Positions 1-8,546 of a stretch of DNA of 64,000 nucleotides are shown piece by piece; positions within the stretch are counted from its first letter, which is position 1; each line of letters begins with the position of its first letter. The stretch covers positions 275,307-339,306 of the forward strand of contig JALHOP010000005.1 in assembly GCA_022842935.1 (NCBI GenBank), in the 5' to 3' direction. A program made the translations under genes and the position numbers. This DNA is from Myxococcota bacterium. GTDB lineage: Bacteria > Myxococcota > XYA12-FULL-58-9 > JALHOP01. The notes under the pieces are model-generated. The model did no database searches. It saw only the letters and a program-made list of their open reading frames with translations, and was not told the origin of the DNA.

Positions 1-187
1 CGTGACTGACAACGGCAACGCTATCCTCGACGCGCGCTTCCCTGGTGGCATCGACGACCCCCGCGCTCTCGCCGAATCCCTAGAGGCGCGGGCGGCGGTC
101 AAGGCGCACGGGTTGTTTCTGGGTATGACCAACGTCCTCGTCGTGGCAGCGCCCGACGGAGTCCGTGTTCGCGACGTGAAACCGTGA
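1..187 (+). CDS. rpiA: Ribose-5-phosphate isomerase A, C-terminal fragment (5' end outside window)
   Basis: RpiA interconverts ribose-5-phosphate and ribulose-5-phosphate in the pentose phosphate pathway. Only the last 62 or so codons are present. The visible motifs are the conserved VTDNGN-ILD strand, the DDPRALAESLEARAAVKAHGL helix region with the typical 'gvv.hGLF' turn, and the closing VLVAAPDGVRVRD strand, which match the C-terminal end of the RpiA family. The reading frame is open at the window edge, so the start lies upstream of base 1. The stop overlaps the next gene's GTG by 4 bases, implying translational coupling with the transporter. Confidence 0.85.
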   Translation, partial: VTDNGNAILDARFPGGIDDPRALAESLEARAAVKAHGLFLGMTNVLVVAAPDGVRVRDVKP

Positions 188-1548
188 CCGAAGACGAAAA
201 GCCAAGTCCGCTCGAACGTTTCGGCATCGCCATGGCGCGGATGCTCGAGACCTGGTTCCCCGACGCGTTCGTCTTTGCTCTCATCGCAGTGCTGGTCGCG
301 CTCGCCGCGAGCCTCGCAGCCGGGGGCGAGCTCGTCGCGCTGGTCCGCTCTTACGGCAAGGGGTTCTGGAGCCTCATTCCGTTCACCATGCAGATGTCGC
401 TGCTCATCATCGGCGGCTACGTGCTGGCGACGACACCCGCGATCGCCAAGGTCATCGATGGCCTCGCGAGCGTGCGACTCTCCTCGCGGAGCGCGGTGGC
501 GTACATCGCCTTCATCAGCATGACCTCGTCGCTCTTGAGCTACGGCTTCAGTCTCATCTTCACGGGCTTGCTCGCCCGCGAGATGCTGCGGCGCTACGGT
601 CACATCGACTACCGCGCCGCAGGTGCCGCGGCGTATCTCGGCCTCGGCAGTATCTGGGCCCTGGGGCTCTCGTCATCGGCCGCGCTGCTCATGAACACGG
701 CTGCGTCTCTGCCGCCGGCGCTCGCCGATATCTCTGGAGTGATTCCGCTGTCGCGGACGTTGTTCACCTGGCAAAACGGCGTGACCATCCTGGTCATCGC
801 AGCGGTGTCGCTCGTCGTCGCTTATGTGTCCGCGCCGACGGGCGCCCGGGTGCGGACCTTGCAGCTCGAAAAGCGCGCGGAGAAGGCGCCGGAGACCTCG
901 CTCGTTACCGGTAAGCTCGAGTGGCTCGAGACGACGCCCGCGCTAACCATTCCGATTGTCGCGCTGGGCGCTTGGTACCTCGTTGACGTCCTGGCCACGC
1001 AGGGCATCCAGCAGGCGCTCGATCTCAATACCTACAACTTCGCCATCTTGATGTTGGGTCTCGCGCTCCATTGGACACCGCGTTCTCTCATCAAGGCCGT
1101 GAATGCAGCGGTTCCCTCGGTGGGCGGCGTGATCTTGCAGTTCCCGTTTTACGGTGGCGTCTTCGGCCTCATCACCGGCTCCCCACTGACGCACAAGCTC
1201 GCGGCTGCGTTCGTCGCGGCTTCGACCACCAACTCGTATCCCGTGCTCGTCGCCATCTATTCGGCGCTGCTTGGTCTGTTCATCCCATCCGGTGGCTCGA
1301 AGTGGATTATCGAGGCGCCCTATGTGCTGCAGGCCGCCAAAGATCTCGGGGTCGACCAAGGCTGGGTGGTGCAAATCTACAATGCCGCGGAGGCCCTGCC
1401 GAATCTCGTGAACCCGTTTTGGATGTTGCCGATTCTTGGCCTCTTGGCGGTGAAAGCGCGTGAGCTTGTAGGCTATGCTGTCTTGCAGCTGGTGTTCATC
1501 GCGCCTGTCGTGCTCACCTTGATGTGGCTGCTCGCGAAAACGTTCTAG
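184..1548 (+). CDS. AtoE-family short-chain fatty acid transporter
   Basis: This 454-residue integral membrane protein looks like the short-chain fatty acid transporter (AtoE, SCFA_trans) family, which takes up acetoacetate or butyrate-type acids. It opens with a short cytosolic leader (LERFGIAMARMLETWFPDAFVFA) that is characteristic of the family. About twelve hydrophobic segments follow, with family-like stretches such as GKGFWSLIPFTMQMSLLII near residue 60 and IPSGGSKWIIEAPY near residue 365. The length matches the family norm (about 440-470). The GTG start overlaps the rpiA stop by 4 bases. Substrate is inferred from family only; no thiolase or CoA-transferase genes sit nearby. Confidence 0.85.
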   Translation: MTEDEKPSPLERFGIAMARMLETWFPDAFVFALIAVLVALAASLAAGGELVALVRSYGKGFWSLIPFTMQMSLLIIGGYVLATTPAIAKVIDGLASVRLSSRSAVAYIAFISMTSSLLSYGFSLIFTGLLAREMLRRYGHIDYRAAGAAAYLGLGSIWALGLSSSAALLMNTAASLPPALADISGVIPLSRTLFTWQNGVTILVIAAVSLVVAYVSAPTGARVRTLQLEKRAEKAPETSLVTGKLEWLETTPALTIPIVALGAWYLVDVLATQGIQQALDLNTYNFAILMLGLALHWTPRSLIKAVNAAVPSVGGVILQFPFYGGVFGLITGSPLTHKLAAAFVAASTTNSYPVLVAIYSALLGLFIPSGGSKWIIEAPYVLQAAKDLGVDQGWVVQIYNAAEALPNLVNPFWMLPILGLLAVKARELVGYAVLQLVFIAPVVLTLMWLLAKTF

Positions 1549-1559
1549 TGGGGTCGAAC

Positions 1560-1964
1560 ATGCTTCGTTGCGCCTGTGTCATGGTCGTCGTGCTAACGGT
1601 CGTGGCGTGTAACGCGGACACCAAACAAGGCGCGGAGATCGAGAGCCTCGACAAGTACAAGGAGGCCGCTGCGCCCCAGCAAAGCCGCGCGCAGATCCGC
1701 TTTTACTCGGAGTCGGAGGGGACGCTGCGCCCCATCGAGAAAGACATCCAGATGTTGCACGAGCGCCAGAAGGCAGGCCTTACGCTCACGCCAGGCAAGC
1801 AGGCCGCGCTCGTTGTCGTCGAGACCGCCGTGGCGACCGCCCGCGCGAGGGTGAATGAGCTCAAGAGGGTGGGTGCCTCGGATTGGGAGGCTCTCGAGCC
1901 AGGAATCAAAGAGTCGCTGGCGCAGGTCAAGAAGTTCTACGACGAGATGAACGCCACACCCTGA
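1560..1964 (+). CDS. Small lipoprotein of unknown function
   Basis: This encodes 134 residues. I chose the ATG at 1560, 11 bases after the transporter stop, because it gives a clean lipoprotein signal: MLRCACVMVVVLTVVAC, with V-V-A-Cys as the lipobox and the mature protein beginning at Cys17. The mature part is charged and probably mostly helical (EIESLDKYKEAA, RARVNELKRV, SLAQVKKFYDEMN), suggesting a coiled helical bundle in the periplasm. No enzyme motif is visible and I do not recognise the family. Its stop TGA overlaps the next ATG by one base, so it is part of the same operon. Confidence 0.75.
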   Translation: MLRCACVMVVVLTVVACNADTKQGAEIESLDKYKEAAAPQQSRAQIRFYSESEGTLRPIEKDIQMLHERQKAGLTLTPGKQAALVVVETAVATARARVNELKRVGASDWEALEPGIKESLAQVKKFYDEMNATP

Positions 1965-2542
1965 TGCTCGAGCTGTACGTTGCTCGCCACGGCGAGACCG
2001 ATTGGAATCGTGAACGGCGCCTTCAAGGCGCGGTCGACATTCCACTCAACGCGACCGGACATGCGCAAGCCGTGGCGCTCGCCGAGAGGCTCGCGCAGGT
2101 GAGCTTCGTCCATCTCTACGTGAGCGCGCTTGAGCGCGCGCGGCAGACCGCTGCGGTATTCGCGTCGAGCTTGCCGCGCACGGTCCTTGCCGACCTCAAC
2201 GAACGTTCGCTTGGCGAGTTCGAAGGCAAGCAGGTGAGCGGCATGGACGCCAAGGCCTTCGAGATGTACCAGTCGCGCAAGTATGCGTGGGACGACGACC
2301 TCGGAGGAGGCGAGAGCTTGCGGACCCATCGCGAGCGCGTGCGCCGAGCTGTCGCGACCATTCGAGCGCGTCATGACCGTGGATCGGTGCTCATCATCGC
2401 GCATGGGGCGACCAACTCCGTCATGCTGTCCGACTTCCGTGGCCGCGAGCCCCACGATGTGGCGGACCTGCAGATCACGAATGGCTCGGTATTCCGAGCT
2501 CGTTTCGAGGGCGACGTCTGCAAAGAGCTCGTGCTGGTTTAG
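1964..2542 (+). CDS. Histidine phosphatase family protein (phosphoglycerate mutase-like)
   Basis: This is a 192-residue member of the histidine phosphatase superfamily, cofactor-independent of metals, with a phospho-histidine intermediate. The catalytic RHG motif is at residues 8-10 (YVARHGETDWN). The second catalytic His lies in the C-terminal IIAHGATNS stretch, and the mid-protein RARQTA motif binds phosphate. The ATG at 1964 overlaps the preceding lipoprotein stop and gives the standard N-terminus; the longer upstream reading frame only duplicates the lipoprotein region. The substrate cannot be read from sequence: CobC-like, broad-specificity phosphatase or phosphoserine phosphatase roles are all possible. 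A separate true GpmA lies at 57985-58728. Confidence 0.85.
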   Translation: MLELYVARHGETDWNRERRLQGAVDIPLNATGHAQAVALAERLAQVSFVHLYVSALERARQTAAVFASSLPRTVLADLNERSLGEFEGKQVSGMDAKAFEMYQSRKYAWDDDLGGGESLRTHRERVRRAVATIRARHDRGSVLIIAHGATNSVMLSDFRGREPHDVADLQITNGSVFRARFEGDVCKELVLV

Positions 2543-2575
2543 AATACATCCCATACCCATTCGGATGTGCTTTGA

Positions 2576-3013
2576 TTAGGCGAGTTCTGGCCACGTCAAA
2601 ACGCGAAGCCCTTCGCGCGTTGCCGCCTCGGCGAGGCGCCGGTCGAGGGCGACAACGGTGAGGGACGCAGGATCCGGATCGGCGACCAACAGGGCAGCAC
2701 CAAGCTGCGCCGCGTCGGCGGAGCGCAGCGCGTGTCGAGCGAGGAGCGGGATGGCGCGCATGCGGACGGCGAGGACGTCGAGCACCTCGTGGGCGTCGCT
2801 CGCGACGCGCTCCACGCGCATCAAAGCAGAGGTTCGCTCCGACGGACGCAACAGGCCTTCACGCGACCTACGTTCGATGGCCGACACGAGCTCGAGCCGC
2901 GTCAGGCCCCACACGACGATATCGGGGTCCTCCTTCAGCCAGGAGAGCGCGAGCTCCGTGCCGGCCTCCTCCACGATGAGAGGCATGACCGCCGAGGCGT
3001 CCCAGAACCTCAC
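2576..3013 (-). CDS. PIN-domain toxin, VapC-type ribonuclease
   Basis: This 145-residue PIN-domain protein is the toxin half of a type II toxin-antitoxin pair. PIN toxins cleave RNA (often tRNA or rRNA) with Mg2+ held by acidic residues. All four expected acidic positions are present: Asp5 (MRFWDASAV), Glu41 (TRLELVSA), Asp100 (RSADAAQLGAAL) and Asp124 (VALDRRL). The toxin should therefore be active. Its ATG overlaps the antitoxin stop by 4 bases, the usual antitoxin-first order. The gene ends convergently with the phosphatase gene, 33 bases away. Confidence 0.88.
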   Translation of the reverse strand: MRFWDASAVMPLIVEEAGTELALSWLKEDPDIVVWGLTRLELVSAIERRSREGLLRPSERTSALMRVERVASDAHEVLDVLAVRMRAIPLLARHALRSADAAQLGAALLVADPDPASLTVVALDRRLAEAATREGLRVLTWPELA

Positions 3014-3294
3014 AGACGGTCCGTCCGGTCGTCCTCGAGCGCCTGTGACAAGGTTGCACGTACCTTCAGAGGAGCGTCGTCGATGAGCCAGCTCACGTCG
3101 CCCACTCCGCGGCGCAGAACACCGGCCTTCGCGAGTCGATCCACGCGACCCCCATCATCCTCACGGCCTCTCAGACCAACGATTCGTGCCACTGGCACAC
3201 CGCGCTCGAGCACCTGCACTTCGCTGCCACGCCGCACCATACGCAGGTACTTCGAGAGATGGGCTTTGAGATCTGTGACTGACACGCTCTTCAT
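3010..3294 (-). CDS. Phd/YefM-type antitoxin of a vapBC-like pair
   Basis: This 94-residue protein begins with the Phd/YefM fold: MKSVSVTDLKAHLSKYLRMV is the typical DNA-binding N-terminal region, followed by SEVQVLERGVPVARIVGL. The C-terminal half is expected to wrap the PIN toxin and block its active site. Antitoxins of this type repress their own operon with toxin as corepressor, which fits the inverted repeat found just upstream (3300-3335). It overlaps the toxin start by 4 bases. Confidence 0.85.
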   Translation of the reverse strand: MKSVSVTDLKAHLSKYLRMVRRGSEVQVLERGVPVARIVGLRGREDDGGRVDRLAKAGVLRRGVGDVSWLIDDAPLKVRATLSQALEDDRTDRL

Positions 3295-3299
3295 GCTTG

Positions 3300-3335
3300 G
3301 ACTAGCATGGTCGAAAACAAAAGACCTGTCTAGTC
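3300..3335. promoter_or_regulatory. Inverted repeat upstream of antitoxin, probable autoregulatory operator
   Basis: The arms GACTAGCATGGTC (3300-3312) and GACCTGTCTAGTC (3323-3335) are inverted repeats matching at 10 of 13 positions, with perfect outer GACTAG/CTAGTC. They begin 5 bases upstream of the antitoxin ATG. Toxin-antitoxin operators of this kind bind the Phd/YefM dimer; the role here is inferred from position. Confidence 0.55.
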
Positions 3336-3482
3336 TCTTGGTTGTATCGCTTTACGCACGCTAGGCGCGAGCGCTTTCAGCCAGAAGAAGCCCTGACGAC
3401 GGTCTCTTGGCGTGGAGCAACTTCTGGCCGTCGGCGCCGATAACTCCAATAGACCGCCAGACGCTAAGTTCGAGGTGTATCC

Positions 3483-4136
3483 GTGCGTAGCGCTCCCGTC
3501 GTGTTCTCGTTGCTCTCCGCTATTGCTCCTCTCGCCATCGCGCAGGCCGCTCCGGCCCCTCGTATCGCGATTTCCGGCATTGCCGCCGCCGACGGCGCTG
3601 AGCCAACGCGCGACGCCATCGTCTCCGAGGTGCGTAGCAGCTTCGAGACCAGCGGCGTGTTTCGCGTGGTGCGCGCCGACGTCGTTCGTGCCATGCACAA
3701 TGTCAGTCCGAGCTCTGCTTGTCCGCAACAGCGGTGCGCAGGTCGTCTCGGTCGGCTGCTTCAAGTTGATTTCGTAGTGATCGGCGAGGTCGCCCAGCGC
3801 GGTGAGCTGGTCGCGGTTGCCCTGCGCATGGTCGATGTCCGCGACGGCAGCATCAGCCACCGCCTCGCCTTCGATGTTTCGCCCAAGCGCGACGAGCTCG
3901 CCCGGGACGTCGACGCCGGCGTGCGCTCGATGCTCGGCCTTGGCGTGAAGAGACCGCAAAGCTCGAACACGAGCTCCGATGAGGTAGAGGTCGCGACCAT
4001 GGTGCGCGAGCTCCGCAGTGTCATCGCTCACGAAGAGATACACGCCAAGCCGACCGCCGTCATCGCTCGCGACTACAGCGACAGTGACGCCTGGGCCATC
4101 GAGATCTGGCGCGCCCGTCACGCCGCGCTGAACTAA
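3483..4136 (+). CDS. Exported TolB/CsgG-like N-terminal domain protein
   Basis: This 217-residue protein has a GTG start preceded by GAGG at a suitable distance. A signal peptide (MRSAPVVFSLLSAIAPLAIAQA) is followed by PRIAISGIAAADG, a long helix and FRVVRADVVRAM. That is the pattern of the TolB N-terminal/CsgG-like fold common in myxobacterial secreted proteins. Two cysteines in ACPQQRCA sit where such proteins often carry a disulfide before the VDFVVIGEVAQRG strand and the RMVDVRDGSI strand. There is no catalytic motif. It probably works in the periplasm as a binding or scaffold protein. The last ~50 residues are charged and not recognisable. Confidence 0.6.
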   Translation: MRSAPVVFSLLSAIAPLAIAQAAPAPRIAISGIAAADGAEPTRDAIVSEVRSSFETSGVFRVVRADVVRAMHNVSPSSACPQQRCAGRLGRLLQVDFVVIGEVAQRGELVAVALRMVDVRDGSISHRLAFDVSPKRDELARDVDAGVRSMLGLGVKRPQSSNTSSDEVEVATMVRELRSVIAHEEIHAKPTAVIARDYSDSDAWAIEIWRARHAALN

Positions 4137-4188
4137 GTTCCCCCCGACGTCTTGCTCGGCGCTACTCGCGCGGCGATGTTAGTGCGGT

Positions 4189-5289
4189 ATGCGCGTCGTC
4201 ATGTTCGTCCAATCGTTGTTGTCCGACTGGCACAACGACGGCGCGCACTTCCTGCGTGGAGTGGTGAGCGAGCTCGCCTCGCGCGGCCACAAGGTCGTCT
4301 GTTACGAGCCGCGAACGAGTCGCAGCGTGGAAGGGCTCCTCAAGGCTGCGGGCCCTCATCCAATCGAGGCGGTGCTGCGTCTCTATCCCGCCCTCGACGT
4401 CATTCGTTACGTGCCGGCGACCCTCGATGTTGCCGTCGCGCTCAAGGGCGCTGACCTGGTCCTTGTGCATCAGTGGAACGAGCCCGAGCTCGTCGCCCGC
4501 ATTGGCCAGACCCGCAAGAACAGCCATTTCATGCGCTTGTTCTTTCACGACACGCATCACCGCGCGCTCAGCGACCCCGAGCGCATGCGCGACTTCGACC
4601 TTTCGGCATACGACGGTGTGCTCGCGACCGGTGAAGCCTTGCGCGCGGCGCATGTCAAACACGGCTGGGCGAAGGCCGCCTGGACGTGGCACGAGGCTGC
4701 TGACGTGCGGATCTTCAAGCCGCTGCTCGCGCGGACCATGACCGGCGAGATGATGAAGCGTGACCTCGTCTACGTCGGCAATTGGAGCAGCGAGCCGAAT
4801 CGAGACGCGGCCATTCATGAGCTCGTCATCGAACCCATCAAGCAACTTGGACTCGACGCGGACATCTGCGGCGCTGGCTATCCGGCCAAGCTTGCCGATG
4901 AGCTGCTCGCTGCTGATATCCGTTATCGCGGCTGGGTGCCAGGTTACGCGCTCCCGGAGTCCTACGCGCAGCACTACGCCACTGTCCACGTTCCTCCATC
5001 CCAGATGATCCCAGGTGTGCCGAAGGGTCGGCTCTTCGAGGCACTTGCGTGCGGAATACCGGTGATCAGTGGGCCGTGGGACGACATCGAGGGGCTCTTC
5101 ACGCCGGGCAAAGATTTCCTCGTCGCTGAAGATACGCGTGCCATGATGCGGCACTTGCGCGACTTGCTGTCCGATACCGAGATGGCTGGAGCTTTGGCGG
5201 CCCGCGGGCGGGCTACAGTGCTCGGGCGCCACACCTGTGCTCATCGCGTCGACCAGCTGCTCGCCATCCACGCGTCACTGCACTCCTAA
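4189..5289 (+). CDS. CgeB-like GT-B glycosyltransferase
   Basis: This 366-residue GT-B fold glycosyltransferase resembles CgeB/YkvP spore-coat enzymes. The N-terminal Rossmann half starts MRVVMFVQSLLSDWHNDGAHF. The C-terminal half contains LVYVGNWSSEPNRDAA and the donor-binding region PKGRLFEALACGIPVISGPW, followed by GKDFLVAEDTRAM, which is the usual 'glycosyl transferases group 1, type 2' ending. The protein carries no membrane segment, so it is cytosolic. Donor and acceptor are unknown. It stands alone on the plus strand, converging with the lipoprotein gene at 5358. Confidence 0.8.
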   Translation: MRVVMFVQSLLSDWHNDGAHFLRGVVSELASRGHKVVCYEPRTSRSVEGLLKAAGPHPIEAVLRLYPALDVIRYVPATLDVAVALKGADLVLVHQWNEPELVARIGQTRKNSHFMRLFFHDTHHRALSDPERMRDFDLSAYDGVLATGEALRAAHVKHGWAKAAWTWHEAADVRIFKPLLARTMTGEMMKRDLVYVGNWSSEPNRDAAIHELVIEPIKQLGLDADICGAGYPAKLADELLAADIRYRGWVPGYALPESYAQHYATVHVPPSQMIPGVPKGRLFEALACGIPVISGPWDDIEGLFTPGKDFLVAEDTRAMMRHLRDLLSDTEMAGALAARGRATVLGRHTCAHRVDQLLAIHASLHS

Positions 5290-5357
5290 TCCAGCGGCGA
5301 CTCAGCGAAGTTAACGTGGCGCATGCGGCTAGCTGCGACCCTGGCTCGCCGCAGTAC

Positions 5358-6983
5358 TCACGGCGTCTTGCGTTCGATGCCAATCACCGAGGTCGCGCCT
5401 GTCGCGTGGTGCAGATGGAAAGCGACGGGTGGAGTTGGCTTCTCGGCGCCGGGACGCGTGACCCGGGCTTCGACGACCGCGGTTGTGGACGCAAGCTCGA
5501 CGCAGGCCCTGCCGCCTGCGGAGGCTGACACCAAGGTCCACGTGCCGTCGTCGAGACGGGCTTCGTAGCGCTGCGTTTCGGCGGTGAGGCGACCCGCGGT
5601 GACCATCGCGTCTTCGAAGCACAGGCGGGCAGCGTCGACCTCTGGATTCTCGAAGGACGCCATCGGTCTCAAATAGCGGTCGACGATGCGATTGCGGCGC
5701 TCGATCAGCACCACGCGTAGCCGCTCGCGATATGCGGCCTTCGAAAGCCTTGCGGAGTCGATGAGGGCGTCGATGTGCGCGTCGGTGAAGCGGGAGATGA
5801 TCTGGGCAGCCCAGTAGGCGTCTGCGTCGTCCATACGGATGAAGGCGACGTTTTGATAGCCACCTTTCCAGTCTTCCGGCGCGAAATGCTCGTAGTCGTA
5901 GTACCCCCAGAGCTCGGCGTCGGGATCCTTCTGGAGGTCCTCCCAGACGCGCTTGCGGAAGCCGAAGGTGAAGAGATCGGAGAATACGTCGGCGAAGTCG
6001 AAATAGTAGGAGTGGCCGAAACGTCGCGACATCTCGTCCGCGTCCCACATGCTGCCGAGCGTATCTCCGAAGTCGATGGTCCAGTGCTCGACCCACCCGA
6101 GCTCGCCGTCATCTGTCTTCATGAAGGTCGACAGGGTGTTCTGCTCGCGCGCGTCGAAGTGCTGCGTCCACGCCGCCATCAAGCGCGCGCCGCGCAGGTC
6201 GCGGCGATCCTCGTGGTCGAAGGCGTCGTTTGGGTCGTCACCCCGTTTACCCTGATAGGTCCATGGACCGATGGGCTTCCCGGTCACGAACATCGACGCG
6301 GAGGCGCGCAGCTTGCCGTCGGGCATGCGGACGGCGGTCTTCATGGCGCGGTCCAGATCCTCCTGGGTAAGCGGGATCTTGTTGTTGAAGCGGTCCGTCT
6401 TGGTGGCGTCGGGAGCGAGCTGCACGACTGACGCGTCGAAGCTCACCACGAAGTTGCATGGCACACTGGCGCCGAAGGCCCAGTACAGCTTCGAGCCGAT
6501 GACGTCACCCGTGGTGGCGCGCTCGGGCTGTTTGGTGCTGTCGAACTTCAACACGTACCGCTTGTGCGTGTTTGCGTCTTCGATGACGAAGCCGGGGTTG
6601 GCGCCGTCGACCTTGCCGCTCTTGGCGAGCCAGGGACCACCCGTGAGGTAGTCGTCTTCGGCGCAGGGTCCGCGAACGAGGCGCTCGGGCGAGATGCGGG
6701 TGCGCCCGATACGGTTCGTGAACCAGCTCGAGTTCGGGACCTCGCCGTGCGCGTTGACGTTGACAGCGGGACCGCCAACGTCGACGAGCAGCGCGCGATG
6801 AATGGGCAGGAAGACCATTTGGTCGGCCCCGTCCCAGTAGAGGGACGACCAGTACTCCTCGGGCTCCTTGATGGGGTGGCGGTCGTCGTCGCGCGTCACC
6901 AGCGGCACCGGCTTGAAGCTCCCCGGGTGGCTGGCGCAGGCGGTGGTGGTGGCGAGCAGAGAGGCGATTGCGATGCGCTTCAC
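5358..6983 (-). CDS. Lipoprotein with protein-kinase-like (HipA/PI3K-type) catalytic motifs
   Basis: This is a 541-residue lipoprotein started from GTG at 6983, one base after the barrel gene's stop; the longer upstream frame only overlaps that gene. The signal is MKRIAIASLLATTTAC with acylated Cys16. I do not know a named family. The sequence carries an ordered set of kinase-fold hallmarks: YVLKF with Lys146, an acid-bearing helix ending in a Gly-Ala-Ser-Val-Pro turn (160-175) like the 'lG..VP' turn of HipA-type kinases, HFDAREQN with His275, Asp277 and Asn282 (Asn at Asp+5 as in HRDxxxxN), and IDFGD with Asp304. The C-terminal ~120 residues look like a separate domain. Kinase activity and localisation on the outer membrane or periplasmic face are inference. 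Confidence 0.6.
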   Translation of the reverse strand: MKRIAIASLLATTTACASHPGSFKPVPLVTRDDDRHPIKEPEEYWSSLYWDGADQMVFLPIHRALLVDVGGPAVNVNAHGEVPNSSWFTNRIGRTRISPERLVRGPCAEDDYLTGGPWLAKSGKVDGANPGFVIEDANTHKRYVLKFDSTKQPERATTGDVIGSKLYWAFGASVPCNFVVSFDASVVQLAPDATKTDRFNNKIPLTQEDLDRAMKTAVRMPDGKLRASASMFVTGKPIGPWTYQGKRGDDPNDAFDHEDRRDLRGARLMAAWTQHFDAREQNTLSTFMKTDDGELGWVEHWTIDFGDTLGSMWDADEMSRRFGHSYYFDFADVFSDLFTFGFRKRVWEDLQKDPDAELWGYYDYEHFAPEDWKGGYQNVAFIRMDDADAYWAAQIISRFTDAHIDALIDSARLSKAAYRERLRVVLIERRNRIVDRYLRPMASFENPEVDAARLCFEDAMVTAGRLTAETQRYEARLDDGTWTLVSASAGGRACVELASTTAVVEARVTRPGAEKPTPPVAFHLHHATGATSVIGIERKTP

Positions 6984-6984
6984 G

Positions 6985-8538
6985 TCAAAATCCCACGTTG
7001 GTGCCAGCGAAGAATCGAAACTCCTCTGGCTCGGCGGACCACGTCTTGGTGCCAACGGCGACGAGGAGCTGGAACGACGCATCCCGCGACGTGTTCGTTC
7101 GCATCGCGAGACCGTAACTGCCACGTAGCTTCCTCACGTCGAAGTTCGAGAGGTGCCGATCCCAGACGTTACCCATCTCGTAGAAGAGGTTTGCGTCGAG
7201 GAACGACCAGATCGGCCAACGGTAGTCGATGGTCGCGACGGTCGCCGAGTCTCCTTGAAAACGCGCCCGCAAAAATCCGCGCATCACCTCCGGCCCGCCG
7301 AGGTTGACGAGCTCCATGAACGGCACGTCACGTCCCCGCGCTCGCTCGAGCAGCTCCACGTAGAGGCGGGCGCCGATGACGCGACGACGGTGGCCGCTGA
7401 CATCGACGAAGGCTGCCAGCTCTCCGCCGTAACGAAAGAAGCGGACGTTGTCCGCGCGACCGCCGAGCCCTTCACCGTAGCGGCCGAACACATCGAGGCG
7501 AGCCCCGGTCGAATCGGGTCGCCCTGGGGCGCGACTGTCGACGGAGATTAACGCCTTGATGCGCATCAAGGCGTAGCCGCTCGAGAAGTATGCCGCGTCG
7601 CCGGTCCGGCCGAGAGTGAAGCGGTCGTCGGCGGTGCCCTCGACGCTGTCGTCGCCGCAGATATCGGGACGGCGCGTCGTGCAGGAGAAATTGTTGTCGG
7701 AGACCTCGAGGGAGAGACGGCCACCGAGGTGGCTCAGGGCCTGTAGTGCGAAGTCATTGGTGGCGAAATCGCCGGACGAGATCCCCCCAGAGCTTGCGCT
7801 CGCGCTCGCCGCTTTGCCGGAACCAATGGCAAGCTCGAGCTCGGCGAACGGTTTGCTGCGCTCGAAGCGCGTGCGGTCTTCTTCGCCGCGCGCTACGTCA
7901 GTTCCGATGCCATAGAAGACGAGGTCGTCGCGCCGCTGGTATGCGGCGAGCATGTTGAGCTCGGCTGCGCGGTTGAGAGTGAAGCGGTTCAACACGCTGC
8001 CGATGATGTTTCGCTGAAAATCGGTGGACACGGCGGCTCTCACGACGTGCCAATCGACGAATAGTTTGTCCGCGAACGCGGATATCCCGAACCCGGGCTG
8101 CATGCCGTTTGCGATGCTGATGGTCGGGAAGAAGCCGATTGTGTGGTCGCGGAAGGTCAGTGCTTCGCGCAGGTTCGTCGCGATGTTGTAGCGATCGATG
8201 CCGCGCGTGACGAAGCCGATGGGCTGGCGAAGACCGAACTCGGTCACCAAGAACAATGGAAAGAGCACGACGCGCGCTGGCCACACCAAAGGCGAGGGCG
8301 ACCATTCGGGCTCGCGTGCATCGTACTCTGGCACCTCGCGCCGTTCGTCGAGCGGGCCAGCGTCCGGAACACGGGCCGGTGACAAGACCTGCTCGTCGTC
8401 GAGCAGTGCGGTTTCTGTGGCCGCGTCTTGCGTGAGGTCGGGCGAGGCAACGACGGCCGAGGCGGCCTCCGTATTGGCGGACGGCGTGTCGGGGGTGGCC
8501 TGCGCGAAGAAGACGAGCAGCAGTGTTGAGGTGGTCAG
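6985..8538 (-). CDS. Omp85/D15-type outer membrane barrel protein (probable CTG start)
   Basis: The protein resembles the C-terminal barrel of BamA/TamA-family (surface antigen D15) proteins. It has alternating strands throughout, a conserved VNLGGPEVMRGF-type stretch, YEMGNVWD near the end, and a C-terminal phenylalanine (RFFAGTNVGF) as expected of a BAM recognition signal. No POTRA repeats fit in the ~90 residues before the barrel. With ATG/GTG/TTG starts only, the frame begins at a TTG at 8385 and lacks a signal peptide. Reading upstream, the frame stays open and gives LTTSTLLLVFFAQA, a signal-like segment starting at CTG 8538 with AGGGA five bases before it. That gives 517 residues. Assigned partner: the lipoprotein one base downstream. 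Confidence 0.65.
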   Translation of the reverse strand: MTTSTLLLVFFAQATPDTPSANTEAASAVVASPDLTQDAATETALLDDEQVLSPARVPDAGPLDERREVPEYDAREPEWSPSPLVWPARVVLFPLFLVTEFGLRQPIGFVTRGIDRYNIATNLREALTFRDHTIGFFPTISIANGMQPGFGISAFADKLFVDWHVVRAAVSTDFQRNIIGSVLNRFTLNRAAELNMLAAYQRRDDLVFYGIGTDVARGEEDRTRFERSKPFAELELAIGSGKAASASASSGGISSGDFATNDFALQALSHLGGRLSLEVSDNNFSCTTRRPDICGDDSVEGTADDRFTLGRTGDAAYFSSGYALMRIKALISVDSRAPGRPDSTGARLDVFGRYGEGLGGRADNVRFFRYGGELAAFVDVSGHRRRVIGARLYVELLERARGRDVPFMELVNLGGPEVMRGFLRARFQGDSATVATIDYRWPIWSFLDANLFYEMGNVWDRHLSNFDVRKLRGSYGLAMRTNTSRDASFQLLVAVGTKTWSAEPEEFRFFAGTNVGF

Positions 8539-8546
8539 GCTAGTCC

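Noticed and set aside
943-1374. 143-residue minus-strand open frame inside the AtoE-like gene
   Set aside because: It is fully antisense to a clear transporter gene, has no ribosome site and shows low-complexity polar composition typical of GC-rich shadow frames.
4162-5271. 369-residue minus-strand frame antisense to the CgeB-like glycosyltransferase
   Set aside because: Long only because of high GC. The plus-strand frame carries real glycosyltransferase motifs; the antisense one has none.
5290-5357. Possible hairpin GCTGCG/CGCAG between two convergent genes as terminator
   Set aside because: Only five pairs, a long loop and no T-run, so no terminator is claimed.
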